Below, piece by piece: positions 8,755 to 16,045 of a stretch of DNA of 64,000 bases. Source of the DNA: Kitasatospora herbaricolor. Its GTDB lineage: Bacteria; Actinomycetota; Actinomycetes; Streptomycetales; Streptomycetaceae. The first letter of the stretch is position 1. Each line of letters starts with the position of its first letter. Where the stretch lies: assembly GCF_030813695.1 (NCBI RefSeq), contig NZ_JAUSVA010000002.1:5828001-5892000 (forward strand), in the 5' to 3' direction. Both the position numbers and the translations under genes were made by a program. The notes under the pieces were generated by a model, which saw only the letters and a list, made by a program, of their open reading frames with translations, ran no database searches and was not told the DNA's origin.

Positions 8755-9716
8755 CGGGGCTGCGTCTCCTGGGCGGGGCCGGGAAGGTGCCGGTCGGGGG
8801 GTGCGTCGGGGCCGGACAGGGCAAGGGTGGGGGCTGCGTCGGGGGCGGCCGGCTCCTCGGCCGGGCCGGGCAGGACGAAGTGCGCGTACGGGACCGTCCA
8901 GACCACCTCGTGGCCGATCCGGTGCCCGGTGTAGCCGTCCTCGCCGTACGCCGTGCCGTGGTCGGAGCAGACGACGGCGAAGCACGGCCGGCGCCGGCTC
9001 ATGGCGGCGAACAGCCGCCCGATGTGCCGGTCGACGTACTCCAGTGCGGCCGCGTGGCTGGCCCGGCTGTCGCCGTGCTCCCGGGTGGCGCCGGGCAGGT
9101 GGAACCAGTTCGGCTGGTGCAGAGCGGCCACGTTGAGGAAGAGGAAGAGCGGCTGCCCGGCGGGCTGCCCGGCCGCGACCTCCTCGGCGCGGGCCACCTG
9201 CGCCTCGAAGGAGACCGGCGAGGGGACGCCGAACTCGGGCTCCCAGTGGCTCTCCTGGAACATCCCCGGCAGTACCGAGCCGAGCGGGCCCTGCTTGTTG
9301 AAGAAGCCGACGCCGCCGATGCAGACCGTCCGGTACCCGGCCGCCGCCAGGGCGGAGGGCAGGTCCGGGGTGTCGAAGACCCAGGTGCGCGGTTCGGTGG
9401 TCTCGGAGCCCGCGAAGCGGGCGGCGAACAGTCGCGGGTGCGGGCCGTCCGGGCGCGCCGGGGTCGGCAGGAACCCCGCCAGGATGGCCTGGTGGGCGGC
9501 GTAGGTGAAGCTGCCGGGGGAGTGCCGGCGCTCCCAGCGGCCGCCGGGCAGGACGGCCGCCAGGTGCGGGATGCGGCCGGCCTCGGCGAGCTCGCGGGCG
9601 ACGTCGAACCGGAGCGTGTCGAGGGTGACCAGCAGCAGGTCGTGACTGCCGACGATCTCGTTCATGTCGGGTGCCGGGGGCACGGCGGGGGCCGGGGAGG
9701 GGACGGGGTCGCTCAC
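8751..9716 (-). CDS. STM4013/SEN3800-family sulfatase-like hydrolase
   Basis: A 321-aa protein of the alkaline phosphatase/sulfatase superfamily. The N-terminal strand LLLVTLDTLRFDVA supplies a metal-binding Asp and a candidate nucleophile Thr, and the C-terminal CSDHGTAYGEDG...GHRIGHEVVW block supplies the other metal ligands. There is no C/S-x-P-x-R sulfatase motif, so a phosphodiesterase/phosphohydrolase or transferase role is at least as likely. GTG at 9716 overlaps the preceding stop (GTGA); ATG at 9665 (MNEIVGSHD) is the alternative start and may fit the family better. No signal peptide or membrane segment, so a cytoplasmic enzyme. Confidence 0.85.
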   Translation of the reverse strand: MSDPVPSPAPAVPPAPDMNEIVGSHDLLLVTLDTLRFDVARELAEAGRIPHLAAVLPGGRWERRHSPGSFTYAAHQAILAGFLPTPARPDGPHPRLFAARFAGSETTEPRTWVFDTPDLPSALAAAGYRTVCIGGVGFFNKQGPLGSVLPGMFQESHWEPEFGVPSPVSFEAQVARAEEVAAGQPAGQPLFLFLNVAALHQPNWFHLPGATREHGDSRASHAAALEYVDRHIGRLFAAMSRRRPCFAVVCSDHGTAYGEDGYTGHRIGHEVVWTVPYAHFVLPGPAEEPAAPDAAPTLALSGPDAPPDRHLPGPAQETQPR

Positions 9717-10999
9717 GGGGTGGCTCCATGGCCTGCGGACGGGACGGCGGTACGGGGTGGGGCGGCGGCGGGGGAGGGCCCGGCGCCGCCTCCCGGGCCC
9801 GGGAGGTCAGCGCCCGGCAGGTCAGCGCCCGGCAGGTCAGTGCCCGGCAGGTCAGTGTTCGGGAGCGCAGTGCCTCCCGCGAGCACGGCGGCGAGCTGGG
9901 CCGCGTAGGTGTCGAGCCCTTCGGCGGGGCCGCCGGGCAGGCCGGTGAGACCGGGCAGCAGGTCGCCGAAAGCGTTCACCTCGCCGACCAGGTAGCGCCG
10001 CCAGTCGGCACCGGGCAGCACGTCCACGCCGGCGGCCGGGGAGCCGGGGAAGCAGGCGGCCGCGCGCTCGGCGGTCTCCAGCAGTGTGGCCCAGTGCGGT
10101 CCGGCCGCCTCGCGGAGCAGTTCGGTGTCGCCCCGGGCGCCGCCGAGATGGAGGTTGGTCATCGGGCCGGTGCTGGTGCGCACCACCAGGTGGGTGGCCC
10201 GGCCGGCGATCACCACCACCCGCAGGTCGGCCGCCCGGCCACCCTGGGCGGACTTCGGGATCCACCGCTCCACGTGCAGGCCGTCCGGCGCCAGCCGGTC
10301 CACGATCGCCGCGATCGCGTCCTCCTGCTGGTACCGGCGCACCCGCAGGGAGTTGTGCAGCTCGCCGTCCCGCCAGGAGACCGAGGTGGTGGCCGAGAGC
10401 CGCCCGCGCGGGCCGAACTCCAGGGCCAGCACCCCGGAGGCGGAGGAGCCGTGGGCGGGTTTGACGAAGACCCGGCGCAGTCCCGCCGCGGCCAGCCGCC
10501 CCTTCAGGTCCGCCCAGTCGGCGACGGGCCCCGGCGACTGGTCGAGGGCGGGCGGGACGGGCACGCCCGCGCCGGCCAGCAGCCGGTGGGTGCGGCGTTT
10601 GTCGAACATCACCGCGATCTCGGCCGGGTCGGCCAGCAGCCGCGCCCCGGGGGCGGCCCGGACCGCCCCGGCCACCCCCGCCAGCGCGGCGGTGAACCCG
10701 GCGTACCAGGCGGCCGTGCCCTCCACCCTGGTCGGCGCGTACCCGGGGCCCAGCGCGGCGCCGCGCAGCAGCCGGTCGACCGTCTCGTCCTCGCCGGGCG
10801 AGTCCACCCGCAGCAGCGTGCCCGGCTCGATCCGGTACCCGCCGCGCAGCACCCGGGACCAGGGCAGCACGGCGGGCTCGGGCAGCCCGGCGGCCCGGAC
10901 GGCGGCGGCGAACAGCGTCACCCGCCGGTGGCCGGGGTTGCCCAGCACGGTGAGCCGCGGGGCGGTCGGGTCGGTGGCCGGGGCCGGGGCCGGTGTCAT
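9713..10999 (-). CDS. STM4014-family protein, ATP-grasp-like
   Basis: A 428-aa protein with an ATP-grasp-like core. The VFVKPAHGSSASGVLALEF segment matches the ATP-binding lysine/glycine loop, and the late LVGEVNAFGDLLPGL segment matches the Mg-binding end of ATP-grasp ligases. Such enzymes join a carboxylate to an amine or thiol through an acyl phosphate. About the last 60 residues are a Gly/Pro/Ala-rich tail with four tandem (A/T)DLPG pentapeptides encoded by a 15-bp DNA repeat; this is probably a species-specific expansion. Start ATG 10999; its stop overlaps the STM4013 start. Assignment rests on both motifs and operon position. Confidence 0.83.
   Translation of the reverse strand: MTPAPAPATDPTAPRLTVLGNPGHRRVTLFAAAVRAAGLPEPAVLPWSRVLRGGYRIEPGTLLRVDSPGEDETVDRLLRGAALGPGYAPTRVEGTAAWYAGFTAALAGVAGAVRAAPGARLLADPAEIAVMFDKRRTHRLLAGAGVPVPPALDQSPGPVADWADLKGRLAAAGLRRVFVKPAHGSSASGVLALEFGPRGRLSATTSVSWRDGELHNSLRVRRYQQEDAIAAIVDRLAPDGLHVERWIPKSAQGGRAADLRVVVIAGRATHLVVRTSTGPMTNLHLGGARGDTELLREAAGPHWATLLETAERAAACFPGSPAAGVDVLPGADWRRYLVGEVNAFGDLLPGLTGLPGGPAEGLDTYAAQLAAVLAGGTALPNTDLPGTDLPGADLPGADLPGPGGGAGPSPAAAPPRTAVPSAGHGATP
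9805..9864. repeat. 15-bp tandem repeat inside the STM4014 gene
   Basis: GGTCAG recurs at 9805, 9820, 9835 and 9850, giving a 15-bp unit GGTCAGCGCCCGGCA in about four copies with small differences (cg/tg). On the minus strand it encodes tandem (A/T)DLPG pentapeptides at the C-terminal end of the STM4014-like protein. Because the unit is a multiple of three, copy-number change keeps the frame. Confidence 0.85.
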
Positions 11000-11039
11000 G
11001 GGCGGGGGCCGTCCGTCGGTCCTCCGGTGGGCTGCCGGG

Positions 11040-12002
11040 TCACTCGCCGTTGGCGACGTACGGCCGGTCGTCGTCGAGGTTCTGGGTCTGGGAGAGGTCC
11101 AGCGCCGTGCCGGCCGCGCCCAGGGTGTCCTGCAGGCGCTGCCGCATCTCCTCGGAGAGGTAGTGGTGGTGCAGGTCGAGGGCGGCGAGGTGGGTGAGCG
11201 GCTGGCCGGCCAGCAGGGCCGCCGCGCCCTGGTCGCTCAGGGTGCCGAGGGCCAGGCTGAGCGTCGACAGCTGGGCCACCACCGGTGCGCCGGCCAGGGC
11301 TGCGGCCAACTGGTCGCTGAGGTCGCTGTTCTCCAGCCCGAGGTGGCGCAGGGCGGGCAGGCCGGAGCCGTCGAGCAGCGGCGCGAGGTCGTCGAGGGTG
11401 GTGTCCGCGCCGTACCACTCGGTGCCGAGCCAGAGTTCGAGCCGCTCCAGGACGGGCAGCTCGCAGGCGGCGATCGCCCGGGAGACCGTGCCGGAGAGGC
11501 CGCCGGACTCGAAGCGCAGGGTGCGCAGGTGCTCGTGCCGCAGCGGCCGCAGGTACGGCGGCGGGACCTCGCCGTACGTCGAGTACGCGCCGCGGACGAC
11601 CAGCTCCTCCAGCCGCGGGTAGGTCTCCAGCAGCGGGGTGAGGTCGGCCGGCTGGATCCAGGAGATCTCGTTCTCCTCGTACGTCACCTCGCCGAGGAAC
11701 AGGGCCCGCAGCGCGGGCAGCCGCCCGGCGCTGCGCACGATCAGCGCCAGCGGCTCGGTGAGCGGGTCCATGCCGTCGTCCCCCCACCAGGAGCCGATCA
11801 CCACGGCCCGAACGGCGGTGCTGTCGACGGCGCCGAGGAAGGTCTCCCACAGCTGCTCGAAGCTCTCGTCCGCGTCGTAGTCCAGGTGGAGGCGCCAGGC
11901 GACCTCCCCGGCGGCGGGCAGCGGCTTGCCGTCGGCGAGCGCGGCCTCCACGTTGAACACGGGCAGGCCGTGGAATTCCTCGATGTGCCGGCCGATCGCC
12001 AT
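11040..12002 (-). CDS. STM4015-family leucine-rich-repeat protein
   Basis: A 320-aa protein with irregular leucine-rich repeats: LPALRALFLGEV, YPRLEELVVRGAY, HLRTLRFESGGL, LPVLERLELWLG, LPALRHLGLENSDL, LSTLSLALGTL, LAALDLHHHYLS. The N-terminal ~90 residues (IEEFHGLPVFN ... WETFLGAVDSTAVRAVVIGSWW) are typical of the STM4015 family. Start ATG at 12002 has GAGGAG upstream. It is the first gene of the operon, 40 bp ahead of STM4014. A repeat scaffold suggests protein binding rather than catalysis, so it may present a substrate to the enzymes encoded downstream. No signal peptide. Confidence 0.85.
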   Translation of the reverse strand: MAIGRHIEEFHGLPVFNVEAALADGKPLPAAGEVAWRLHLDYDADESFEQLWETFLGAVDSTAVRAVVIGSWWGDDGMDPLTEPLALIVRSAGRLPALRALFLGEVTYEENEISWIQPADLTPLLETYPRLEELVVRGAYSTYGEVPPPYLRPLRHEHLRTLRFESGGLSGTVSRAIAACELPVLERLELWLGTEWYGADTTLDDLAPLLDGSGLPALRHLGLENSDLSDQLAAALAGAPVVAQLSTLSLALGTLSDQGAAALLAGQPLTHLAALDLHHHYLSEEMRQRLQDTLGAAGTALDLSQTQNLDDDRPYVANGE

Positions 12003-12163
12003 GGCGCGTCTCCTCGGGCTGGAAGGGGGCTGACCCCTGTCTACCAGGTGCCGCCGACAGCCCTTCCGGGCGGTCCGCCCGGGCGGCCCCCGGGGCCCGT
12101 TGTCGTACCCCGCCCGTAGCGTCTGCCGTGTCGTCAAGAAGGCAGCGAGTGCGGGGAGGCGCC
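12003..12163. promoter_or_regulatory. Divergent intergenic region between STM4015 operon and 108-aa gene
   Basis: This 161-bp gap separates the minus-strand operon from the plus-strand pair and must hold both promoters unless one is read from afar. TAGACA lies about 40 bases upstream of the minus-strand start, and TAGCGT (12117-12122) upstream of the plus-strand start; both resemble actinobacterial -10 boxes, but neither has a clear -35. I cannot identify an operator. Confidence 0.35.
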
Positions 12164-12490
12164 GTGTACCGGCAGGGTGATGTGCTGATCGTTCCGGTGG
12201 AGGAGGCGGCCGTCCCGCAGCGGGTGGCCGGCCTGCCCGGGCAGCCGCGCGACGCCCGCGGCCGGCTGGTGCTGGCGCTGGGCGAGGTGACCGGCCACGC
12301 GCACGCGGTGGTCGGCCCCGGTGAACTCCGCCGGGAGCCCGGCCCGTTCGCCACCGCCTGGCTGCACCTCACGGAGGGCGGCCGGGTGGTGCACGAGGAG
12401 CACGCCGTGATCCCGCTCCCCAAGGGCTGGTACCGGGTGGTGCGCCAGCGCGAGTACCTGCCGGGCGCCGTCCGCGTCGTGGCCGACTGA
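12164..12490 (+). CDS. Uncharacterised 108-aa protein (GEVTGHAH type)
   Basis: A small soluble protein beginning MYRQGDVLIVPVEE. GTG 12164 is preferred because GGGAGG lies five bases upstream; the longer GTG 12128 start has no such site. Conserved-looking features are the initial RQGDVLIVPV strand, a central GEVTGHAHAV motif and a C-terminal HEEHAVIPLPKGWYRVVRQ block, giving a His-rich small beta-type fold. I recall similar proteins in phages and next to DUF6745 genes, but know no function. It is 55 bp ahead of the DUF6745-like gene and divergent from the STM4015 operon. Confidence 0.75.
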   Translation: MYRQGDVLIVPVEEAAVPQRVAGLPGQPRDARGRLVLALGEVTGHAHAVVGPGELRREPGPFATAWLHLTEGGRVVHEEHAVIPLPKGWYRVVRQREYLPGAVRVVAD

Positions 12491-12545
12491 GAGCGGCCGC
12501 GCAGCAGCCGCCCACCCCCAGGACGCAGGAATCAGGAGCAGGACG

Positions 12546-13787
12546 ATGACCCAGCAGACCGAACGGCCCGGCCGGGCCCCCGCGACCGCGCCGGCCGACC
12601 CCGCCCGGGTGGCCGCCTACTGGCGCCGCGCCGCCGTCGCCACCGCGCCGGCCGCCGACGCCCCGCGCGAGCGGGCGGCGGCCGAGCAGGCGGTCCGGGC
12701 GGCCTACCGGGCCGCCGGGCTCGCCGAACCGACGGCCGTGGTGCGGCTGGACTCGCCGCTCCAGGCGCTCGCCGCCGCGCTGATCCTCGGCGGCGGCGCG
12801 CAGGCCGTGCTGGCCGGGCCCGGCGCCGCGCAGGCCGCTGCGGTCCTCGCGGCCGCCGGACGGCGGCTGGCCGACGCCGGGGTGGCGGCCGAGCCGGGCG
12901 CGGCCGGGCCGAGCGTGCGCGAGCCGGTCCGCACGGCGCCCTGGGAGCGGTCCCGCCGGCTGGTGCGCGAGCGGCTCGGCGGGGCCGGCTGGGCCGGACT
13001 CTGGGCGCTGACCGGCGGCGAGCTGTGGCCGCAGACCCAGGCCCTGACCGGGCGGATCGAGGGCGTGCTGACCGACCGGCTGGCCCCCGAGGCCGAGGCG
13101 GAGGCCGACGGCACGGTACGGGTGCGGGCCACCGCGGCCGTCCGCGCCGTCCGGTCGGCGCTGCTGGACGCGGTGCTCGGGCAGCACGACGCCCCCTGGC
13201 TGGCAGTCTTCGACGCGGCCGGCCCCGGCTTCGAGGGGGACCTCGCCGGGCTGGCGGGCCTCGCCGCCGTCGCCCGGCACGCCGGCTGGTGGTGGCCGTA
13301 CGAGCGGGTCGCCCTGGTCGCCGCCCGCCCGACCACGCTGCACCGGGACGAGGCCGGCCGGCTGGACCGCGCGGACGGCCCCGCGCTGGCCTACCCCGAC
13401 GGGTTCGCCCTGCACGCCTGGCGCGGCATGCCGGTGCCCGAGGACTTCCTGGCCGGGCTGGACGGCCTGACCACCGAGCGGATCCGCGAGGAGGAGAACG
13501 CCGAGCTGCGCCGCGTCATGCTGGAGCACTACGGCTACGACCGCTACCTCGCCGACTCCGGCGCCGAGCCGCTGCACCGCGACGAGACCGGCGTGCTCTG
13601 GCGGATCCAGCTGCCGGACGACGAGCCGGTGGTGATGGTCGAGGTGGTCAACTCGACGGCAGAGCCGGATGGCACCTTCCGGACGTACTGGCTGCGGGTG
13701 CCGCCGGCCACCCGGACGGCGCGGGCCGGCGTGGCCTGGACCTTCGGCGTCCCCGAGCAGGACTACCTCCCCGAGCGGGAGACCTGA
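12546..13787 (+). CDS. DUF6745-like protein
   Basis: A 413-aa soluble protein, ATG start behind AGGAGCAGG. The N-terminal half is Ala-rich helix. The C-terminal part (ALAYPDGFALHAWRGMPVPEDF, then RRVMLEHYGYDRYL, then ETGVLWRIQLPDDEPVVMVEVVN) is the region I associate with DUF6745. No catalytic motif is evident. It is often seen beside leucine-rich-repeat proteins, which fits the STM4015 gene nearby; this is recollection, not a search result. With the 108-aa gene it forms a two-gene unit facing away from the STM4011-4015 operon. Confidence 0.7.
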   Translation: MTQQTERPGRAPATAPADPARVAAYWRRAAVATAPAADAPRERAAAEQAVRAAYRAAGLAEPTAVVRLDSPLQALAAALILGGGAQAVLAGPGAAQAAAVLAAAGRRLADAGVAAEPGAAGPSVREPVRTAPWERSRRLVRERLGGAGWAGLWALTGGELWPQTQALTGRIEGVLTDRLAPEAEAEADGTVRVRATAAVRAVRSALLDAVLGQHDAPWLAVFDAAGPGFEGDLAGLAGLAAVARHAGWWWPYERVALVAARPTTLHRDEAGRLDRADGPALAYPDGFALHAWRGMPVPEDFLAGLDGLTTERIREEENAELRRVMLEHYGYDRYLADSGAEPLHRDETGVLWRIQLPDDEPVVMVEVVNSTAEPDGTFRTYWLRVPPATRTARAGVAWTFGVPEQDYLPERET

Positions 13788-14059
13788 GCCCGCCATCGGC
13801 CCCGACGGGGTGCACGTGCGCCCGGCCGCCACGGACGCCGCGAGGGCCCGCCGCGCCGGCCGCGCAAGGCCGGCCGGGGCTTGTCAACCGTACGGGCGAC
13901 CTATTCGGGGGTCCGGGCACTTGGAGGAATTGATAGGAATTCGCCGACCCGGGCAGTCTGGTTCGCAGGTGGCAGCGGTTGATATACCTCGGATGCATAG
14001 ACCGGGTGCGCTGTGCGGCCTGCCCGGTGAGATGCGATGAACCAGGTGGTGACGGTCAT

Positions 14060-14911
14060 ATGAAGCTCCTCCGTGTCGGCCTCCCCGGCGCTGAGCGCCC
14101 GGTCGTACTGGGCCAGGACGGCACCGCGTACGACCTCTCGGGCCGGACGCCCGACATCGACGGCGCCTTCCTCGCCGGGCTGGACCCGGCCGAGCTGGCC
14201 CGCGCGGTGGCGGGCGGCGCGCTGCCGGTGACCGACATCGCCGGGCAGCGGGTCGGCGCGCCGGTGGTACGCCCGGGCAAGGTCGTCGGCATCGGCCTGA
14301 ACTACCGCGACCACGCCGCCGAGGCGGGGGCGCAGATCCCCACCGAGCCGGTGGTGTTCCTCAAGCCGAGCAACACCGTGGTCGGCGCCTACGACGAGGT
14401 GCTGGTGCCGCGGGGCAGCGAGAAGACCGACTACGAGGCCGAGCTGGCCATCGTGATCGGCCGGACCGCCCGCTACCTGGAGACCCACCAGGACGCGGCG
14501 GCGGTCGTCGCCGGCTACACGGTGGCCAACGACGTCACCGAGCGGGCCTTCCAGTTCGAGCGCGGCGGCCAGTGGGACAAGGGCAAGTCGGCGGAGACCT
14601 TCACGCCGCTCGGGCCCTGGCTGGTGACCGCCGACGAGGTGGCGGACCCGCAGCGGCTGCCGGTCCGGACCTGGGTCAACGGCGACCTGCGGCAGAACGG
14701 CTCCACCGCCGAGATGATCTTCCCGGTGCTGGAGATCGTCCGCTACCTCACCCACTTCATGGTGCTGGAGCCCGGCGACGTGATCGTCACCGGCACCCCG
14801 GCCGGCGTCACGCTCGGGCACCCGGGGACGCCGTTCCTGCAGCCCGGCGACGTGATCGAGATCGAGATCGACGGTCTCGGCCGCCAGCGGCAGGTCCTCG
14901 GCAAGGCCTGA
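14060..14911 (+). CDS. Fumarylacetoacetate hydrolase family protein
   Basis: A 283-aa member of the FAH superfamily. Signature stretches are the GIGLNYRDHAAEAG loop, PVVFLKPSNTVVG, the metal-binding EKTDYEAELAIVIG (acidic ligands) and the C-terminal GDVIVTGTPAGV...GDVIEIEIDGLG. Members hydrolyse C-C bonds or decarboxylate 2-oxo acids in aromatic or sugar catabolism. ATG 14060 follows an AGGTGG site. The 272-bp upstream gap is unusually AT-rich around 13980-13997 and may carry an operator. No partner pathway genes adjoin it, so the substrate is open. Confidence 0.9.
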   Translation: MKLLRVGLPGAERPVVLGQDGTAYDLSGRTPDIDGAFLAGLDPAELARAVAGGALPVTDIAGQRVGAPVVRPGKVVGIGLNYRDHAAEAGAQIPTEPVVFLKPSNTVVGAYDEVLVPRGSEKTDYEAELAIVIGRTARYLETHQDAAAVVAGYTVANDVTERAFQFERGGQWDKGKSAETFTPLGPWLVTADEVADPQRLPVRTWVNGDLRQNGSTAEMIFPVLEIVRYLTHFMVLEPGDVIVTGTPAGVTLGHPGTPFLQPGDVIEIEIDGLGRQRQVLGKA

Positions 14912-14932
14912 CCACCGGGCCCGGCACTGCGA

Positions 14933-14959
14933 CCCCGACCCCGGGCACGGGGGTCGGGG
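14933..14959 (+). terminator. Terminator after the FAH-family gene
   Basis: 10-bp inverted repeat CCCCGACCCC / GGGGTCGGGG with a short loop, 22 bp past the stop. Confidence 0.6.
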
Positions 14960-15040
14960 CCCCTCGGACCAGCCCGCCGCCGCTCGTCGCCCGCCTTCTG
15001 ACGTCCGCCGCCGTTCGCCCTGTGATGCCGGACGCCCGAT

Positions 15041-15096
15041 GCCCGCCGCCCGAAGCCCGCCGCCCGAAGCCCGCCGCCCGAAACCCGGCGCCCGAC
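15041..15096. repeat. 14-bp tandem repeat, intergenic
   Basis: GCCCGCCGCCCGAA is repeated three times exactly and once imperfectly, head to tail, between the convergent FAH-family and TetR genes. It is non-coding, directly past the end of the TetR gene. Confidence 0.8.
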
Positions 15097-15099
15097 TTC

Positions 15100-15882
15100 T
15101 CAGCGCGAAGCCGTCCCGGCCCGCTCCGCCGTCCCGTTCCGCGCCGTCATCAGCTCCCGCAACTGCCCGGCCAGCGCCGCCGCCGGCCCGTCCGGCCGCT
15201 CCAGCGCCAGCAGCCCGCCCAGCACCTGCGCGGTCTGCGGATCGTGCAGGGCCGAGGCCGCGCCCATCGCCACGAACTGGTCCACCAGCCAGTCGCGCAG
15301 CTCCGCCGGCGGGATCTGCCGGCCCTCGTCCAGCCAGGTCAGCGAGGCGCCCTCGACCACCGAGATCCAGGACCGGACCAGCATCGTCACCCGCGGGCCG
15401 GCCTGCCGCACGCCCAGGTGCCGCAGCGTCCGGCGCAGCGCCGTCCGCCGGACCTCGTCGACGATCGCCGAGGTCCGCGTCGTCTCCACCACCGAACCGC
15501 CGCGCAGCAGCGCCCCGTAGCCGGCGTGGTGCTCGGCGACGAAGTCGAAGTAGTGGTCCAGCACGGTGGCCAGCTGCTGGGTCGGGGTGCCCTCCTTGGG
15601 CACCTTGAAGCGGCTGATCAGCTCCTCCGCGGCACTGCGCAGCGCCGCCTCGTACAACTGCTGCTTGCCGCCGGCGAAGTAGCGGTAGACCAGCGGGCGC
15701 GAGGCGCCGGCGGCCTCGGCGACGTCGTCGAGGGTGACCTCCTCGGGCGGCCGGGAGGCGAACAGCTCCAGGGCGACGGCGATGAGTTGCTCGCGTCGCT
15801 GCTGCACCGGCAGCCGCCGGTATCCGGCGCGCCGGGGGCGGGCCTCGGCGGAGGACGGGTCTGGCGCTGAGCTGGCTTCCAT
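15100..15882 (-). CDS. TetR-family transcriptional regulator
   Basis: A 260-aa regulator. The N-terminal DNA-binding domain is clear: RREQLIAVALELFASRPPEEVTLDDVAEAAGASRPLVYRYFAGGKQQLYEAAL is the canonical TetR helix-turn-helix pattern. The C-terminal ligand domain is not assignable. The start at ATG 15882 puts about 25 residues before the HTH. It is divergent from the DUF885 gene across 163 bp, which is the usual geometry for a local regulator of that gene, though no operator dyad stands out. Confidence 0.92.
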   Translation of the reverse strand: MEASSAPDPSSAEARPRRAGYRRLPVQQRREQLIAVALELFASRPPEEVTLDDVAEAAGASRPLVYRYFAGGKQQLYEAALRSAAEELISRFKVPKEGTPTQQLATVLDHYFDFVAEHHAGYGALLRGGSVVETTRTSAIVDEVRRTALRRTLRHLGVRQAGPRVTMLVRSWISVVEGASLTWLDEGRQIPPAELRDWLVDQFVAMGAASALHDPQTAQVLGGLLALERPDGPAAALAGQLRELMTARNGTAERAGTASR

Positions 15883-16045
15883 GGCCGCCAGCGTAGTGGG
15901 GGACCGTCCGATCCGACCCGGTGCGCGGGGCCCGGTTCCGGCATCCCGGCACCCGGGGCCCGTACCCGTGCCGAGTTGTGCTCCGGGGCGCCGGACGATG
16001 CCCCGGGAGGGTTGCATTCGGCCCCGGACGCGACAGGATGTCCAG

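Noticed and set aside
6473..12490. Short RiPP precursor gene for the radical SAM pair
   Set aside because: The intergenic spaces in the operon are 0-40 bp, and the divergent gap has no small frame with a ribosome site and a Cys/core-like peptide. No precursor can be supported.
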